A stretch of DNA of 64,000 nt from Parabacteroides goldsteinii DSM 19448 = WAL 12034 (GTDB taxonomy: Bacteria; Bacteroidota; Bacteroidia; Bacteroidales; Tannerellaceae): assembly GCF_000969835.1 (NCBI RefSeq), contig NZ_KQ033913.1, positions 870,859 to 934,858 on the forward strand, in the 5' to 3' direction. The notes under the pieces are model-generated. The model worked only from the letters and a program-made list of their open reading frames with translations. It made no database searches and was not told the origin of the DNA. The number at the start of each line of letters is the position of its first letter. Position 1 is the stretch's first letter. Of the stretch, positions 1 through 9,819 are shown piece after piece. Both the position numbers and the translations under genes were made by a program.

Positions 1-175
1 TTTTGCAAATTCTGCTTACTTTATGTTTCAAAGTGAGAGGTTGGTTAAGACAAGATGACGATAAGTTGTTGTAAATATAATAGTCATGTTTTATTTAATG
101 AGTTTGTAATAAGACTTTTTAGAAGGATATAATAAACCTGTTTGTAATATACATCTATGAAAGAATGTGAAAAAT

Positions 176-207
176 AAAAAAGTCTACTTTCACAAGTAGA
201 CTTTTTT
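176..207. terminator. Bidirectional intrinsic terminator
   Basis: Perfect 14-bp inverted repeat (176-189 with 194-207) and a 4-nt loop. The arms begin with A6 and end with T6, so either strand gives a hairpin followed by a U tract. It probably ends a transcript entering from outside the window on the left; nothing in the window is clearly its client. Confidence 0.75.
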
Positions 208-481
208 AATACTTATAATGACCAATACCTTTACCTAAAATGTGAGGCTTGAACCTCTAAAATTACTTTTCACAAAGATATAAATAGTTTTTGAAGATTG
301 CAAGTGAAAACATATATTTTTCAAGCTTTCTATGAAGTGTAAAATACCTGGTTTCTTGTGGAATGCTAAAAATGAAATCAAAATGTAGTAAAATAGCCAC
401 ATAAATATCATTTTGCTTTAAATATTTCTCTTATTAGAATGTTTTAAAAGTGGATATTCATCGTTTTCCGATTAAAAATAT

Positions 482-489
482 TATATTTG
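482..489 (+). promoter_or_regulatory. Bacteroidales -7 element
   Basis: TATATTTG matches the Bacteroidetes -7 consensus TAnnTTTG exactly. The expected -33 TTTG is not well formed at 19-21 nt spacing. It would give a 5' leader of roughly 85 nt for the KamA-family gene. Confidence 0.45.
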
Positions 490-581
490 TGGACAAGTGT
501 AAGTGTATATCCCCGGATATAATCTCTCCCTATGTGAGTGGCATGATTGTAATATTACTCTAATCAATATAAAAAGCAGCG

Positions 582-2708
582 ATGTTTATGATTAAAAGAA
601 AAGAACTAACGTACGACAATTCTTATTTACTAAAAGTGTTTAACAGGGACTTTCCTCATTTGGTGACAATGGCGGAAGAGAGCCAGAACATAAAATTGTT
701 CAGGGAGGCTCTGCGCTCATTCGTTTCTTCCCGGATTGAAATCAACGGAGGTGGCAGTAATATGAGAAATGCCGTGGCGAAGCGTATTTTACTTTTAATC
801 GAATATGACGGGTCTCCTATTGATGAACTTTCAACAGGTGAGGAGTTGTCTGTGCAAACAATCACTTATTTCTGGCAATTACTGACGGGAAAGCTGGCAG
901 ACGAAGTTTCTCCCGACCTGTTTATTGACCTTTATCATCAGTTCAAGTTATTGGAGCATCCCGAGAGCATCGAACCGGACCGTTCCCTGGTTAAGCGTCA
1001 GATGCATCGTTGGCCGACCGGTTTGGATGAAGAAGTGGTGGCAATCCGTGAAGCAAATAAAGACCGTATTATAAAACGGCTTATACGGAAGATAGAGCGC
1101 AGGAGTGCACCGTCGTCCCGTTATCAGTTTTTACCGGAGATGACTTACGAAGAAAAATATAATCAGGTACAGGAATGGTGGAACACTGCCCGTTTCCATC
1201 TGGCATTGGCTATCAAGAGTCCGACGGAACTGAATTATTTTCTGGGTGAATCCCTCTCGGAAGAGATGATGCAGCTGTTGGCCCGTGCCAGAAAGAAAGG
1301 TATGCCGTTTTTTGTTACGCCTTATTATTTATCCTTGCTGAATCCGGGAACGGAAGGCTATGATGACAACACGATTCGTTCGTACGTCCTTTATTCAGAT
1401 GAACTGGTTGACACATACGGTCATATAAAAGCCTGGGAAAAAGAGGATATCGTGGAAGCCGGTAAGCCGAATGCCGCCGGATGGCTTTTGCCTGAAGGTC
1501 ATAATATCCACCGCCGTTATCCGGAAGTGGCCATTCTTATTCCTGATTCGATGGGAAGAGCCTGCGGAGGCTTATGTGCTTCTTGTCAGCGCATGTATGA
1601 TTTCCAGAGCGAACGTCTTAATTTCGATTTTGAAGCATTGAAACCCAAAGAAACCTGGGATAAGAAACTCCGTCGTTTGATGCATTACTTTGAAGAAGAT
1701 GCCCAGTTGCGGGATATTCTGATTACCGGAGGTGACGCCCTGATGAGCCAGAATGCTACTTTGCGTAAGATATTGGAAGCTGTCTATAAAATGGCTGTCC
1801 GTAAACGTAAAGCGAATGAAGAACGGCCCGAGGGTAAAAAATATGCCGAGTTGCAGCGGGTTCGCTTAGGTTCGCGTTTGCTGGCTTATCTGCCGTTGCG
1901 CATTACAGATGAACTTGTGGGAATTTTGAAAGAATTTAAAGAGAAGGCTTCTGCTATCGGAGTCTCCCAGTTTATTATTCAAACCCACTTCCAATCTCCT
2001 TTGGAAGTAACTCCCGAAGCCAAACGTGCTATAAAAGCGATATTGGATGCCGGATGGGTGATAACGAACCAATTGGTTTATACGGTTGCAGCTTCCCGGC
2101 GCGGACATACTGCCAAACTGCGGCAGACGCTTAATTCCGTCGGTGTGATTTGTTATTATACGTTCTCGGTAAAAGGGTTTAATGAAAACTATGCCGTGTT
2201 TACCCCGAACAGCCGTTCGCTTCAGGAACAATATGAAGAAAAGATTTTTGGCCTGGTTCCCGAAGATAAACTCGCCGAATTGGATGATATTGTCACCAAT
2301 AGACGCCCGTTAGGAAGAAAATTGTATAATTTCTTGAGAGAGAATCATTTGTTGTTTGCTGCAACAGACCGTAGTGTCTTGAATCTGCCGGCTATTGGTA
2401 AAAGTATGACTTTTAAAACAGTAGGTCTCACCGCTGAAGGAAAACGAATCCTGAAGTTTGACCATGATACCGGACGCCGGCATAGCCCTATCATCAATAA
2501 GATGGGGGAAGTATATATCGTAGAGAACAAGTCGGTAGCCGCTTATTTGCGTCAATTGGAAGAAATGGGAGAGGACGTTAAAGAATATCGCAGCATCTGG
2601 AATTATTGCGAAGGAGTGACCGAACCGCGTTTCAGTCTGTACGAATATCCGGATTATCCGTTCGCCATCACAGAAAAGATGACTAATCTTGAACTCGAAA
2701 ACGAGTAA
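582..2708 (+). CDS. KamA-family radical SAM protein (lysine 2,3-aminomutase-like)
   Basis: 708 aa. The radical SAM cluster motif C-x3-C-x2-C is visible as Cys328, Cys332 and Cys335 (CGGLCASC), which would ligate a 4Fe-4S cluster and S-adenosylmethionine. The surrounding sequence (LITGGDALMS, then a long barrel region) fits the lysine 2,3-aminomutase family, which moves an amino group using PLP. The protein is much longer than classic KamA (about 420 aa), with an N-terminal extension of roughly 280 residues typical of the Bacteroidales version. The substrate is not proven. An in-frame second ATG lies two codons downstream, so the exact start is uncertain. It is followed by a separate promoter and a ferredoxin-like gene. 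Confidence 0.85.
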   Translation: MFMIKRKELTYDNSYLLKVFNRDFPHLVTMAEESQNIKLFREALRSFVSSRIEINGGGSNMRNAVAKRILLLIEYDGSPIDELSTGEELSVQTITYFWQLLTGKLADEVSPDLFIDLYHQFKLLEHPESIEPDRSLVKRQMHRWPTGLDEEVVAIREANKDRIIKRLIRKIERRSAPSSRYQFLPEMTYEEKYNQVQEWWNTARFHLALAIKSPTELNYFLGESLSEEMMQLLARARKKGMPFFVTPYYLSLLNPGTEGYDDNTIRSYVLYSDELVDTYGHIKAWEKEDIVEAGKPNAAGWLLPEGHNIHRRYPEVAILIPDSMGRACGGLCASCQRMYDFQSERLNFDFEALKPKETWDKKLRRLMHYFEEDAQLRDILITGGDALMSQNATLRKILEAVYKMAVRKRKANEERPEGKKYAELQRVRLGSRLLAYLPLRITDELVGILKEFKEKASAIGVSQFIIQTHFQSPLEVTPEAKRAIKAILDAGWVITNQLVYTVAASRRGHTAKLRQTLNSVGVICYYTFSVKGFNENYAVFTPNSRSLQEQYEEKIFGLVPEDKLAELDDIVTNRRPLGRKLYNFLRENHLLFAATDRSVLNLPAIGKSMTFKTVGLTAEGKRILKFDHDTGRRHSPIINKMGEVYIVENKSVAAYLRQLEEMGEDVKEYRSIWNYCEGVTEPRFSLYEYPDYPFAITEKMTNLELENE

Positions 2709-2721
2709 AAGTGTATCTTTG
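2689..2721 (+). promoter_or_regulatory. Promoter of the DUF2148 gene
   Basis: -7 element TATCTTTG at 2714-2721, exact to TAnnTTTG, with a partial -33 (TTG at 2689-2691) 22 nt upstream. It overlaps the end of the preceding gene and sits 23 nt before the next ATG. Confidence 0.55.
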
Positions 2722-2743
2722 TTCCTGCTAAACCAATAAAGAA

Positions 2744-3286
2744 ATGATACAAAACGAAAGAGAAATACGGCACGAACATGTGTTAGAGGCTGTCCGTCAG
2801 ATGATGACGGCTGCTCGTACGGCTCCCAAAGGTAAGGGGATTGACATTATAGAGATTGCAATGGTTACCGGTGAAGATATACAACGTTTGTCTGACGAGA
2901 TGCTGAAACTGGCAGCAGAAACCGGATTTAAGTTTATTTTGCGTGATGCGGATAATATTTTGAGTGCGGAGGCTATCGTGATATTGGGTACACGCCAGCA
3001 GGTGCAGGGACTGAACTGTGCTCATTGCGGTTTTGAAACGTGTGTGGAGAAGCCGGCAGAAGTACCTTGTGCGATCAACTCGGTCGATTTGGGAATCGCT
3101 ATCGGTTCTGCCTGTGCGACGGCTTCCGATTTGCGCCTGGATACCCGTGTGATGTTTAGTGCCGGGATGGCTGCCCAACGTCTGGGATGGCTGGGCGAGA
3201 GCAAGAGCGTAATGGCTATCCCTGTCAGTGCCTCTTCGAAGAACCCGTTCTTTGACCGCAAACCCAAAGAACAACCTGTGAAATAA
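2744..3286 (+). CDS. DUF2148 ferredoxin-domain protein
   Basis: 180 aa. A cysteine set at residues 92, 95, 100 and 109 (CAHCGFETC then PC) looks like an iron-sulfur binding site, and the flanking sequence matches the DUF2148 family as I know it. No signal peptide or membrane segment is seen, so it is probably cytoplasmic. Its reaction is unknown. It lies 35 nt after the KamA-family gene with its own -7 element, so it could be expressed with or independently of it. A role in redox chemistry is inferred from the cysteines only. Confidence 0.75.
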   Translation: MIQNEREIRHEHVLEAVRQMMTAARTAPKGKGIDIIEIAMVTGEDIQRLSDEMLKLAAETGFKFILRDADNILSAEAIVILGTRQQVQGLNCAHCGFETCVEKPAEVPCAINSVDLGIAIGSACATASDLRLDTRVMFSAGMAAQRLGWLGESKSVMAIPVSASSKNPFFDRKPKEQPVK

Positions 3287-3321
3287 TTAGCTGGAATTTG
3301 GACAAATAATTCGATGACTCT

Positions 3322-4278
3322 ATGATAAAGTTTGACAACAAACTTGAGATACGTTATTCATTTAACGATAAATCCGCTTATATGGATGCCTGGATTAAGC
3401 ACCGATGTGAAAAAGAGATACTCTCCATGCTGCGTGTCCTGGCCGATTTGCTGGATGTGAAGATGACTGCTCATTGCGAACCCTTTTCACAAGAAGGTGG
3501 ATACCGCGTCGTATGGCCGATAGCAGGCGAAAGTTCGCGCTCTATCTCTGTCGTATTAAATATTCTGATGCAGGTACTGACCCGGCCTACTTTGTCTGTC
3601 GGAGGGCAGCCTTTGGTTGACCGGACCAATTCGGATGAAGAGAATATGCAGAAGGAAATCTCGCTTTTGAAGCGTTCGCTTAAACTGAAACAGGCCGGTG
3701 CCCTGATACCCCGTGAGTTGGTGGAACTGCTGGCATCCTGGCCGAAGTTCTGTAAATATAAATCCAATTTCTATGAAGCGTTGCGTGGGTATCCGAAAGT
3801 GACAAAGATTAATGTACGCGAACTGAATGAAAATAACCGTAGCCGTTCCGGTTCTCTGGAGGTGAAACGTGAACAGTTCGATTATTTCATCCTTCGTTCG
3901 GACGACCTGCCGACTATCAAAGACAATAAAGCGACCATCGAAATTATCTCGCCGGTATTGAAAGATAGCCGTTACCGTTGGAAAGGTATCTATAATAAAG
4001 GCGGGGAGACAATCGACTTCTACATGTGCGATGAAGATTTCAAGAAGCAGATGTTCGACGAGAAGATTTCTTTCACCAGCGGCATGTGTATCGACTGTGT
4101 GCTGGAAATCGCTCGTAAGCTAAGTGAATTGGGCGAGACGATTAACATCAGCTATACGGTAACGACTGTAATCCGTACCCGTTTCGACAAACTGGAAATT
4201 GTTACTCCGCAAGGCAAGCGCCATCTGCGTAAGCTGGAGGCGGAGAAGAAACAACTTACACTCGACTTATTTGGCTAA
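3322..4278 (+). CDS. Conserved hypothetical protein
   Basis: 318 aa, no function recognised. It is soluble, without signal peptide or membrane segments, and rich in charged residues. A Cys pair near the C-terminal third (GMCIDC) is followed by a predicted helix and a basic tail (about residues 295-310). It lies 35 nt after the DUF2148 gene and 34 nt before radA, all on the same strand, so it may be co-transcribed. The codon use and composition look like the neighbours, which argues for a real resident gene. I do not propose a role. Confidence 0.7.
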   Translation: MIKFDNKLEIRYSFNDKSAYMDAWIKHRCEKEILSMLRVLADLLDVKMTAHCEPFSQEGGYRVVWPIAGESSRSISVVLNILMQVLTRPTLSVGGQPLVDRTNSDEENMQKEISLLKRSLKLKQAGALIPRELVELLASWPKFCKYKSNFYEALRGYPKVTKINVRELNENNRSRSGSLEVKREQFDYFILRSDDLPTIKDNKATIEIISPVLKDSRYRWKGIYNKGGETIDFYMCDEDFKKQMFDEKISFTSGMCIDCVLEIARKLSELGETINISYTVTTVIRTRFDKLEIVTPQGKRHLRKLEAEKKQLTLDLFG

Positions 4279-4285
4279 CTTTTCC

Positions 4286-4293
4286 TATCTTTA
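4286..4293 (+). promoter_or_regulatory. -7 element before radA
   Basis: TATCTTTA, one mismatch to TAnnTTTG, 19 nt before the radA ATG. No correctly spaced -33 TTTG is seen (a TTTG at 4270-4273 is too close). Confidence 0.35.
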
Positions 4294-4312
4294 CGCCAAA
4301 TCTTAAAGATGT

Positions 4313-5686
4313 ATGGCTAAGACAAAAACAGTATATGTCTGCTCCAATTGCGGAGCAGACTCTCCTAAGTGGGTCGGTAAATGTCCGAGTTGCGGCGAAT
4401 GGAACACCTATGTGGAAGAAATCGTTGCAACCAAAGAATCTTCTGCAAAACGTATTATTCCCGGTATAACAGAAACGGGTAAAGTACGTCCCGTCCTGTT
4501 ACGTGATATTACCTCCGAAGAAGAATCCCGGATTGATTTGAAAGATGAAGAACTGAACCGTGTCCTGGGAGGCGGTTTGGTGAAAGGCTCGTTGGTGCTG
4601 ATTGGCGGTGAACCGGGTATCGGTAAGTCGACTTTAGTCCTGCAAACAGTTCTGGGATTGAACAATCTCAAGACATTATATGTATCGGGTGAGGAAAGCA
4701 GTCGCCAACTGAAACTGCGTGCCGACCGTATCGCCCACGAAAATCCGGAATGCTTCATTCTGAGTGAAACGAATCTGGAACAGATATTTGTCCAGGCCCG
4801 TAACGTCCAGCCTGATTTACTGATTATAGACTCTATCCAGACAATCTATACAGAACTCGTTGAATCTTCTCCCGGCAGCGTCTCACAGGTTCGTGAGTGT
4901 AGTGCAGCAATCCTTAAATATGCCAAAGAGAGCGGTGTCCCTGTTCTGCTGATAGGCCATATTAATAAAGAAGGAAGTATTGCCGGGCCGAAAGTACTGG
5001 AACATATTGTCGATACCGTTCTTCAGTTTGAAGGCGATCAACATTATATGTACCGTATTCTCCGGAGTATCAAAAACCGTTTCGGCAGCACGGCTGAATT
5101 GGGTATTTATGAGATGCGTCAGGATGGCTTGCGTGAAGTCAGCAACCCGTCCGAGTTGTTGCTGACACAGAACCATGAAGGATTGAGCGGTGTGGCAATT
5201 GCTGCCGCCATCGAAGGCATACGTCCTTTCCTGATAGAAACACAGGCGCTGGTAAGTTCGGCTGTCTATGGAACTCCGCAACGCAGTGCGACGGGTTTTG
5301 ATTTGCGAAGAATGAATATGCTGCTGGCTGTGTTGGAGAAACGCGCCGGATTCAAGTTGATACAGAAAGACGTGTTCCTGAACATTGCCGGGGGACTGAA
5401 GGTCAACGACCCGGCTATCGACCTGGCTGTTATCAGCGCTATCCTTTCGTCGAGTCTCGATATCAGTATCGAACAAGGCGTTTGTATGTGTGGCGAGGTC
5501 GGCTTGTCGGGCGAAATCCGTCCGGTCAACCGCATCGAACAACGGATTCTGGAAGCAGAGAAGCTGGGCTTTTCACGCATCATCATCCCTCACAATAACC
5601 TGAAAGGGTTTGATACGAATAAATGTAAGATACAAATCGTACAGGTCAGAAAGGTGGAAGAAGCTTTCCGGCATTTGTTCGGTTAA
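4313..5686 (+). CDS. DNA repair protein RadA
   Basis: 457 aa, normal length for RadA/Sms. The N-terminal zinc finger is Cys10, Cys13, Cys24 and Cys27. A RecA-type ATPase follows with Walker A GGEPGIGKST (about residues 98-107) and Walker B LLIIDSIQT. The RadA-specific KNRFG motif is present, and the C-terminal third is a Lon-like domain. RadA is a branch-migration ATPase that helps RecA in recombinational repair. The ATG at 4313 places the zinc finger at the expected distance from the start. It appears intact. Confidence 0.96.
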   Translation: MAKTKTVYVCSNCGADSPKWVGKCPSCGEWNTYVEEIVATKESSAKRIIPGITETGKVRPVLLRDITSEEESRIDLKDEELNRVLGGGLVKGSLVLIGGEPGIGKSTLVLQTVLGLNNLKTLYVSGEESSRQLKLRADRIAHENPECFILSETNLEQIFVQARNVQPDLLIIDSIQTIYTELVESSPGSVSQVRECSAAILKYAKESGVPVLLIGHINKEGSIAGPKVLEHIVDTVLQFEGDQHYMYRILRSIKNRFGSTAELGIYEMRQDGLREVSNPSELLLTQNHEGLSGVAIAAAIEGIRPFLIETQALVSSAVYGTPQRSATGFDLRRMNMLLAVLEKRAGFKLIQKDVFLNIAGGLKVNDPAIDLAVISAILSSSLDISIEQGVCMCGEVGLSGEIRPVNRIEQRILEAEKLGFSRIIIPHNNLKGFDTNKCKIQIVQVRKVEEAFRHLFG

Positions 5687-5698
5687 ATCCTTTTTATT

Positions 5699-7483
5699 AT
5701 GGATAGTAAATTAATTTGTTATTTGTGTTGTATCTGTTTGCTTTGGAGTTGTGAATATAAGATACATGAAAATTTTGTTGATATCGAGAAACCTCAGGAT
5801 TCGGTAAATGCCAGTATTGATTTGAATGCTGTTACCGACGGGCAGACTATTTTAATCAATAAAGAGACGGAATTAAATTATTCGTTGACAGCATTCGGTA
5901 AAGATATCAAAGGACTAAAGTTTAAAATGGGTGATATCGTTTGGAGTGATTCGGATTTGCAACCTAATGGTTCTCTGATGATTTCCTCATCGACTTTCCC
6001 TTCCGGGAATTATACGTTAACCTGTGAGTGTTATTCCCCGACAGGTAGCGGTAGTATTGCCGACCAAATGGAAATAGAAGGATATTCTTTCAAGATGAGT
6101 TGGCCGGTAATTATCGACTATAGTATGGAATTGCCCTCTATTATATCACAGGGAGTTAGTGTTGACGGGTATTTGACCTTGAACTGGGCGGAACCGGTTC
6201 TTTCCCATCTTGAGTTACAGTCGTACACCATCACCGGCGGTTCTGAAGGATACACGGTCGATGTGACTGTTCCTGCCGGAAATACTTCGTGGACGGATAA
6301 GAATAATCTGGGGGCGGAATCGGTTTATAATATCCGGATGAACCTGCGTGACGGAAATACGACATTGGTCTGGCCAATGGGAGAGGTTAAAATGCCGGAT
6401 GCCATTCGGTATTATATTGTTAAAGCTGATATAGAAGAGACAGTGGTGGCTTGGGAAACCCCTTATCCGGCCGATATTTCTGTTCGGTTGGATGACGGAA
6501 CTGTTTTCAGGCCGGATGACGGGAAGGCGACAGTGTCATTGCCGCCCGGCGAGTTCGGTTCGATGACAACGACTTATAACGCCCGCTTGGTTCTTGTTTC
6601 TACAGAAGATCCGGGTAAGACTACATTCAGGGAATTGCAGGTCGGATCGCCCGGAATTTTTCAGTATGAATCACGGGGTGCGAGATGGGTATATAACCGG
6701 ATGACGGGTTGTCTGTATGCCCAAGAGCCGGGTTCTTTGCGATGTTATTCTACCGATGGCGAACTGTTATCGTCCGATAACCGAAGTTCCGGGTGGGGAG
6801 TGTTCAGCTCTCCGGTATCCGGCAGGGTTGTTACCGATGGTAATCCGGCGAATGTTTTTGATGGTCGGACATTGGCATTGTTGAATAGTGTAGATTGTGA
6901 AGGCTATTCTTCTCTTTTAGGTATAAATGCAGCAGATGAATTGATTTATTGTACCTACAAGGGTGATGGAAGCGGGGCTATTCTGCATTTCTCAACATTG
7001 GAGGGCGAACATTTGGCTGCTATACCTTCGAATGCTTTGACTCCTCAAATGTCGGTCGACGGTAAATATCTGATGTATGAGGATGGGTTCGATCAGAAAC
7101 TGATCATATTGAATAATCATCAGATTGTTGCAGACACCAAAATGCCGTATTCTTATGGAACTTATTGGAAAAGCATGCTTCATCCGGTACATCCCGATCA
7201 ATTGCTGATCGCCTACGACGATTATGTGGAGGTGATTCATTTGCCGGATTTCAAGAGAATCAAGATTATACGGAAAGACATGTACGCGCAACTGGTTAAT
7301 GTCGATCCGTTAACCGGCAATTTGTTGATTTACAATAGTAATAATCTCAAAGTCCTTTCTCCCGAAGGAGAAGTGTTGTTCACATTAAAAACAGCGTCGT
7401 GGATTTATCCCCTTTTGTTAGGTAATACTTTATTGTCGTTCGACGGATATATATTGAACATTGAAAAATACTTGCAGAAATGA
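5699..7483 (+). CDS. Putative lipoprotein with beta-propeller-like C-terminus
   Basis: 594 aa, family not recognised. The N-terminus is a short hydrophobic segment ending in a lipobox-like LWSC (Cys18), followed by a charged region, which fits a Bacteroidales surface or periplasmic lipoprotein. Residues about 30-300 look like Ig/FnIII-type beta domains. Residues about 320-590 contain repeated short beta segments with small turn residues, suggesting a YVTN/WD-like propeller. Its stop codon overlaps the start of the next gene (a predicted beta-barrel) by 4 nt, so the two are translationally coupled and probably act together at the outer membrane. Confidence 0.65.
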   Translation: MDSKLICYLCCICLLWSCEYKIHENFVDIEKPQDSVNASIDLNAVTDGQTILINKETELNYSLTAFGKDIKGLKFKMGDIVWSDSDLQPNGSLMISSSTFPSGNYTLTCECYSPTGSGSIADQMEIEGYSFKMSWPVIIDYSMELPSIISQGVSVDGYLTLNWAEPVLSHLELQSYTITGGSEGYTVDVTVPAGNTSWTDKNNLGAESVYNIRMNLRDGNTTLVWPMGEVKMPDAIRYYIVKADIEETVVAWETPYPADISVRLDDGTVFRPDDGKATVSLPPGEFGSMTTTYNARLVLVSTEDPGKTTFRELQVGSPGIFQYESRGARWVYNRMTGCLYAQEPGSLRCYSTDGELLSSDNRSSGWGVFSSPVSGRVVTDGNPANVFDGRTLALLNSVDCEGYSSLLGINAADELIYCTYKGDGSGAILHFSTLEGEHLAAIPSNALTPQMSVDGKYLMYEDGFDQKLIILNNHQIVADTKMPYSYGTYWKSMLHPVHPDQLLIAYDDYVEVIHLPDFKRIKIIRKDMYAQLVNVDPLTGNLLIYNSNNLKVLSPEGEVLFTLKTASWIYPLLLGNTLLSFDGYILNIEKYLQK

Positions 7484-8178
7484 TACGGATTTATATAATA
7501 ACTATAATATGTCTGTTGGCAACATTGTCATTGCAGGCTCAGGAGTTGACCCTGGAATATAATGTCGGTTTTGCAACTTATAAAATGGGAGATATGAAGT
7601 CGTTGCTCGACGAAGCAAAACCTTCTTTGAACCATGTTAAAACAACCGATAACTTTTCTGGTTATATAACTCATCAGGCTAAATTGGGGCTTGAATGGAG
7701 GAAATTGCATCAGGCCGGATTATTACTTGATTTTATGAATACTGTAGGCAATAAAGGAGTCTCTGACTATTCAGCGTCTTACAACTTTACTATTCGTACG
7801 AAAGGAGTTCGTTTAGGAGGATTTTATCGTTTTGCTTTACCGGATTTTTCGGAATGTATCGTGAGGCCTTATTTGCAGTTTTCAACCGGCGTTGTTTTTA
7901 ATAACGGTACTGTCGAGGAGGAAGTTACTTTAGCGGAAAGACCAAAAGAAATAATAGACTCCGAATCTCTTGACGGAACAAACTTTTTTATTGAACCTGC
8001 TGTTGGTGCAAAGATACGGATACATAAGAAACTCGCATTGAATATAAATGTCGGTTATGAATTTGATCTGACAAAACGATTCAGGAACAAAGGCCAGTCG
8101 CTTACGATAGCTCCCGATTGGAGTGGTTTGCGCCTTCAGGGAGGTATTATCTATTATATCCCATTAACAAGCAAATAA
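7480..8178 (+). CDS. Outer-membrane beta-barrel-like protein
   Basis: 232 aa. A clear signal peptide occupies residues 1-21 (hydrophobic core, cleavage after QAQ). The mature part alternates polar and hydrophobic residues with many aromatic ends, and the last strand ends near IIYYIPL, typical of small porin-like barrels. No specific family is named. The ATGA overlap with the preceding lipoprotein gene suggests the two are made in fixed ratio and may form one envelope complex. Confidence 0.7.
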   Translation: MIRIYIITIICLLATLSLQAQELTLEYNVGFATYKMGDMKSLLDEAKPSLNHVKTTDNFSGYITHQAKLGLEWRKLHQAGLLLDFMNTVGNKGVSDYSASYNFTIRTKGVRLGGFYRFALPDFSECIVRPYLQFSTGVVFNNGTVEEEVTLAERPKEIIDSESLDGTNFFIEPAVGAKIRIHKKLALNINVGYEFDLTKRFRNKGQSLTIAPDWSGLRLQGGIIYYIPLTSK

Positions 8179-8184
8179 ACAGAT

Positions 8185-9765
8185 ATGATACAAGAATTAC
8201 AACTCCGCATCCTGCCGGAGGAGGCTGTGAATGAGCAATCATTGAAACAGGTGGTGGCGCATGAAACCGGTGCTCAGCCAAAAGATATTCAGGCCGTGCG
8301 TGTATTGAAACGTTCTATCGATGCCCGTCAGCGTACGATTTATGTGAATGTCAAGCTACGTGTATTTATTAATGAACAACCGGAAGAGCCGGAATATCAG
8401 TCGGTAGAATATAAAGATGTATCCGGAGGGAAACAGGTCGTTGTTGTCGGTGCCGGGCCGGGTGGTTTGTTTGCTGCCCTTCGCCTGATTGAATTGGGAC
8501 TGCGTCCGGTGATTATCGAGCGGGGGAAAAACGTTCGTGAACGGAAGAAAGACATTGCCCTGATCAGTCGCGAACATACGGTTAACAGTGAATCGAATTA
8601 CAGTTTCGGTGAAGGTGGTGCCGGAGCCTATTCCGATGGTAAATTATATACCCGCAGCAAGAAACGCGGTTCGGTAGATAAGATATTAAATGTTTTTTGC
8701 CAGCACGGAGCGAGTACCTCTATTCTGGCCGATGCCCATCCGCATATCGGTACGGACAAGCTCCCCCGGGTGATAGAAAATATCCGTGAGCAGATTATCC
8801 GTTGTGGCGGTGAAGTGCATTTTGAAACCCGTATGGATGCCTTGATCCTGAAAGAGGACGAAGTGATCGGTGTGGAGACGAATACCGGAAAGACTTTTTA
8901 CGGTCCGGTAATCCTGGCAACCGGACATTCGGCACGTGACGTTTACAGATACCTTTATCAGCAGCAGATTCCGATAGAGGCGAAAGGTATTGCGGTAGGC
9001 GTCCGCCTGGAGCATCCGCAGGAACTGATCGACCAGATACAGTATCATCGCAGGGAGGGAAGGGGCAAGTATCTTCCGGCTGCCGAGTACAGTTTCGTTA
9101 CCCAGTCGAACGGGAGGGGCGTTTATTCATTCTGTATGTGTCCCGGCGGGTTTGTCGTTCCGGCGGCGAGCGGTCCGAAGCAGGTCGTCGTGAATGGGAT
9201 GTCTCCCTCTAATCGTGGTTCCCGTTGGTCTAACTCCGGAATGGTGGTCGAAATTCGTCCGGAAGATTATACCGAACTGATGAAACATGAAGAAGTGACG
9301 GTCCCGGCTGATTCGCCACTGGCTTTGATGGCCTTTCAGGAACGGCTGGAAGAAGTCTGCTGGTTGAACGGAGGCATGAAACAGACGGCACCGGCACAGC
9401 GTATGAACGATTTTGTAAACAAGAAAAACTCCTTCGATCTGCCTGTTTCCTCTTATACTCCCGGTTTGCTGGCTTCTCCGCTTCATTTCTGGATGCCGGA
9501 ATTTGTAACCCGCCGTTTGCGTGAAGGTTTTCGTTATTTCGGAAAGGTATCGAAAGGCTTTCTTACCAATGAAGCACTGATGATCGGTGTCGAAACACGA
9601 ACTTCTTCTCCCGTCCGTATTCTTCGGGACCGTGACACCTATCAGCATGTTACGATAAAAGGACTTTTCCCTTGCGGGGAAGGAGCCGGTTATGCAGGTG
9701 GTATTGTGTCGGCTGCGATCGATGGGGAACGTTGCGCGGAAGGAGTGGCGGCATTGGAAAAGTAA
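8185..9765 (+). CDS. FAD-dependent oxidoreductase (NAD(P)/FAD-binding family)
   Basis: 526 aa. A dinucleotide-binding fold begins at the GAGPGG glycine motif (residues 89-94), with the acidic residue ending the second strand (VIIERG). About 80 residues precede it, as in the family of FAD-dependent dehydrogenases resembling the BFD/HI0933 group. A second conserved stretch near the C-terminus (PCGEGAGYAGGI) fits the FAD-closing motif of these proteins. Substrate unknown. It starts 6 nt after the barrel gene, but its function gives no clear link to it. Confidence 0.85.
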   Translation: MIQELQLRILPEEAVNEQSLKQVVAHETGAQPKDIQAVRVLKRSIDARQRTIYVNVKLRVFINEQPEEPEYQSVEYKDVSGGKQVVVVGAGPGGLFAALRLIELGLRPVIIERGKNVRERKKDIALISREHTVNSESNYSFGEGGAGAYSDGKLYTRSKKRGSVDKILNVFCQHGASTSILADAHPHIGTDKLPRVIENIREQIIRCGGEVHFETRMDALILKEDEVIGVETNTGKTFYGPVILATGHSARDVYRYLYQQQIPIEAKGIAVGVRLEHPQELIDQIQYHRREGRGKYLPAAEYSFVTQSNGRGVYSFCMCPGGFVVPAASGPKQVVVNGMSPSNRGSRWSNSGMVVEIRPEDYTELMKHEEVTVPADSPLALMAFQERLEEVCWLNGGMKQTAPAQRMNDFVNKKNSFDLPVSSYTPGLLASPLHFWMPEFVTRRLREGFRYFGKVSKGFLTNEALMIGVETRTSSPVRILRDRDTYQHVTIKGLFPCGEGAGYAGGIVSAAIDGERCAEGVAALEK

Positions 9766-9819
9766 CAGTTGCCAACTGAATAAAGAAATACTATTTGATA
9801 AATTTTAGAAAGAACAATT

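Larger units (their letters stand above)
1..581. other. Intergenic region at left edge
   Basis: No convincing coding sequence was found. The stretch is AT-rich. It holds a strong hairpin terminator (176-207), a short symmetric element at 507-522 (arms TATATCC/GGATATA, 2-nt loop) and the -7 promoter element of the following gene at 482-489. A T-arm-like motif at about 245-260 on the minus strand is not backed by a full tRNA fold. Confidence 0.6.

Noticed and set aside
240..265. tRNA-like T-arm (GAGGTTCAAGCCTC on the minus strand)
   Set aside because: No acceptor stem, D-arm or anticodon arm could be paired around it; treated as chance.
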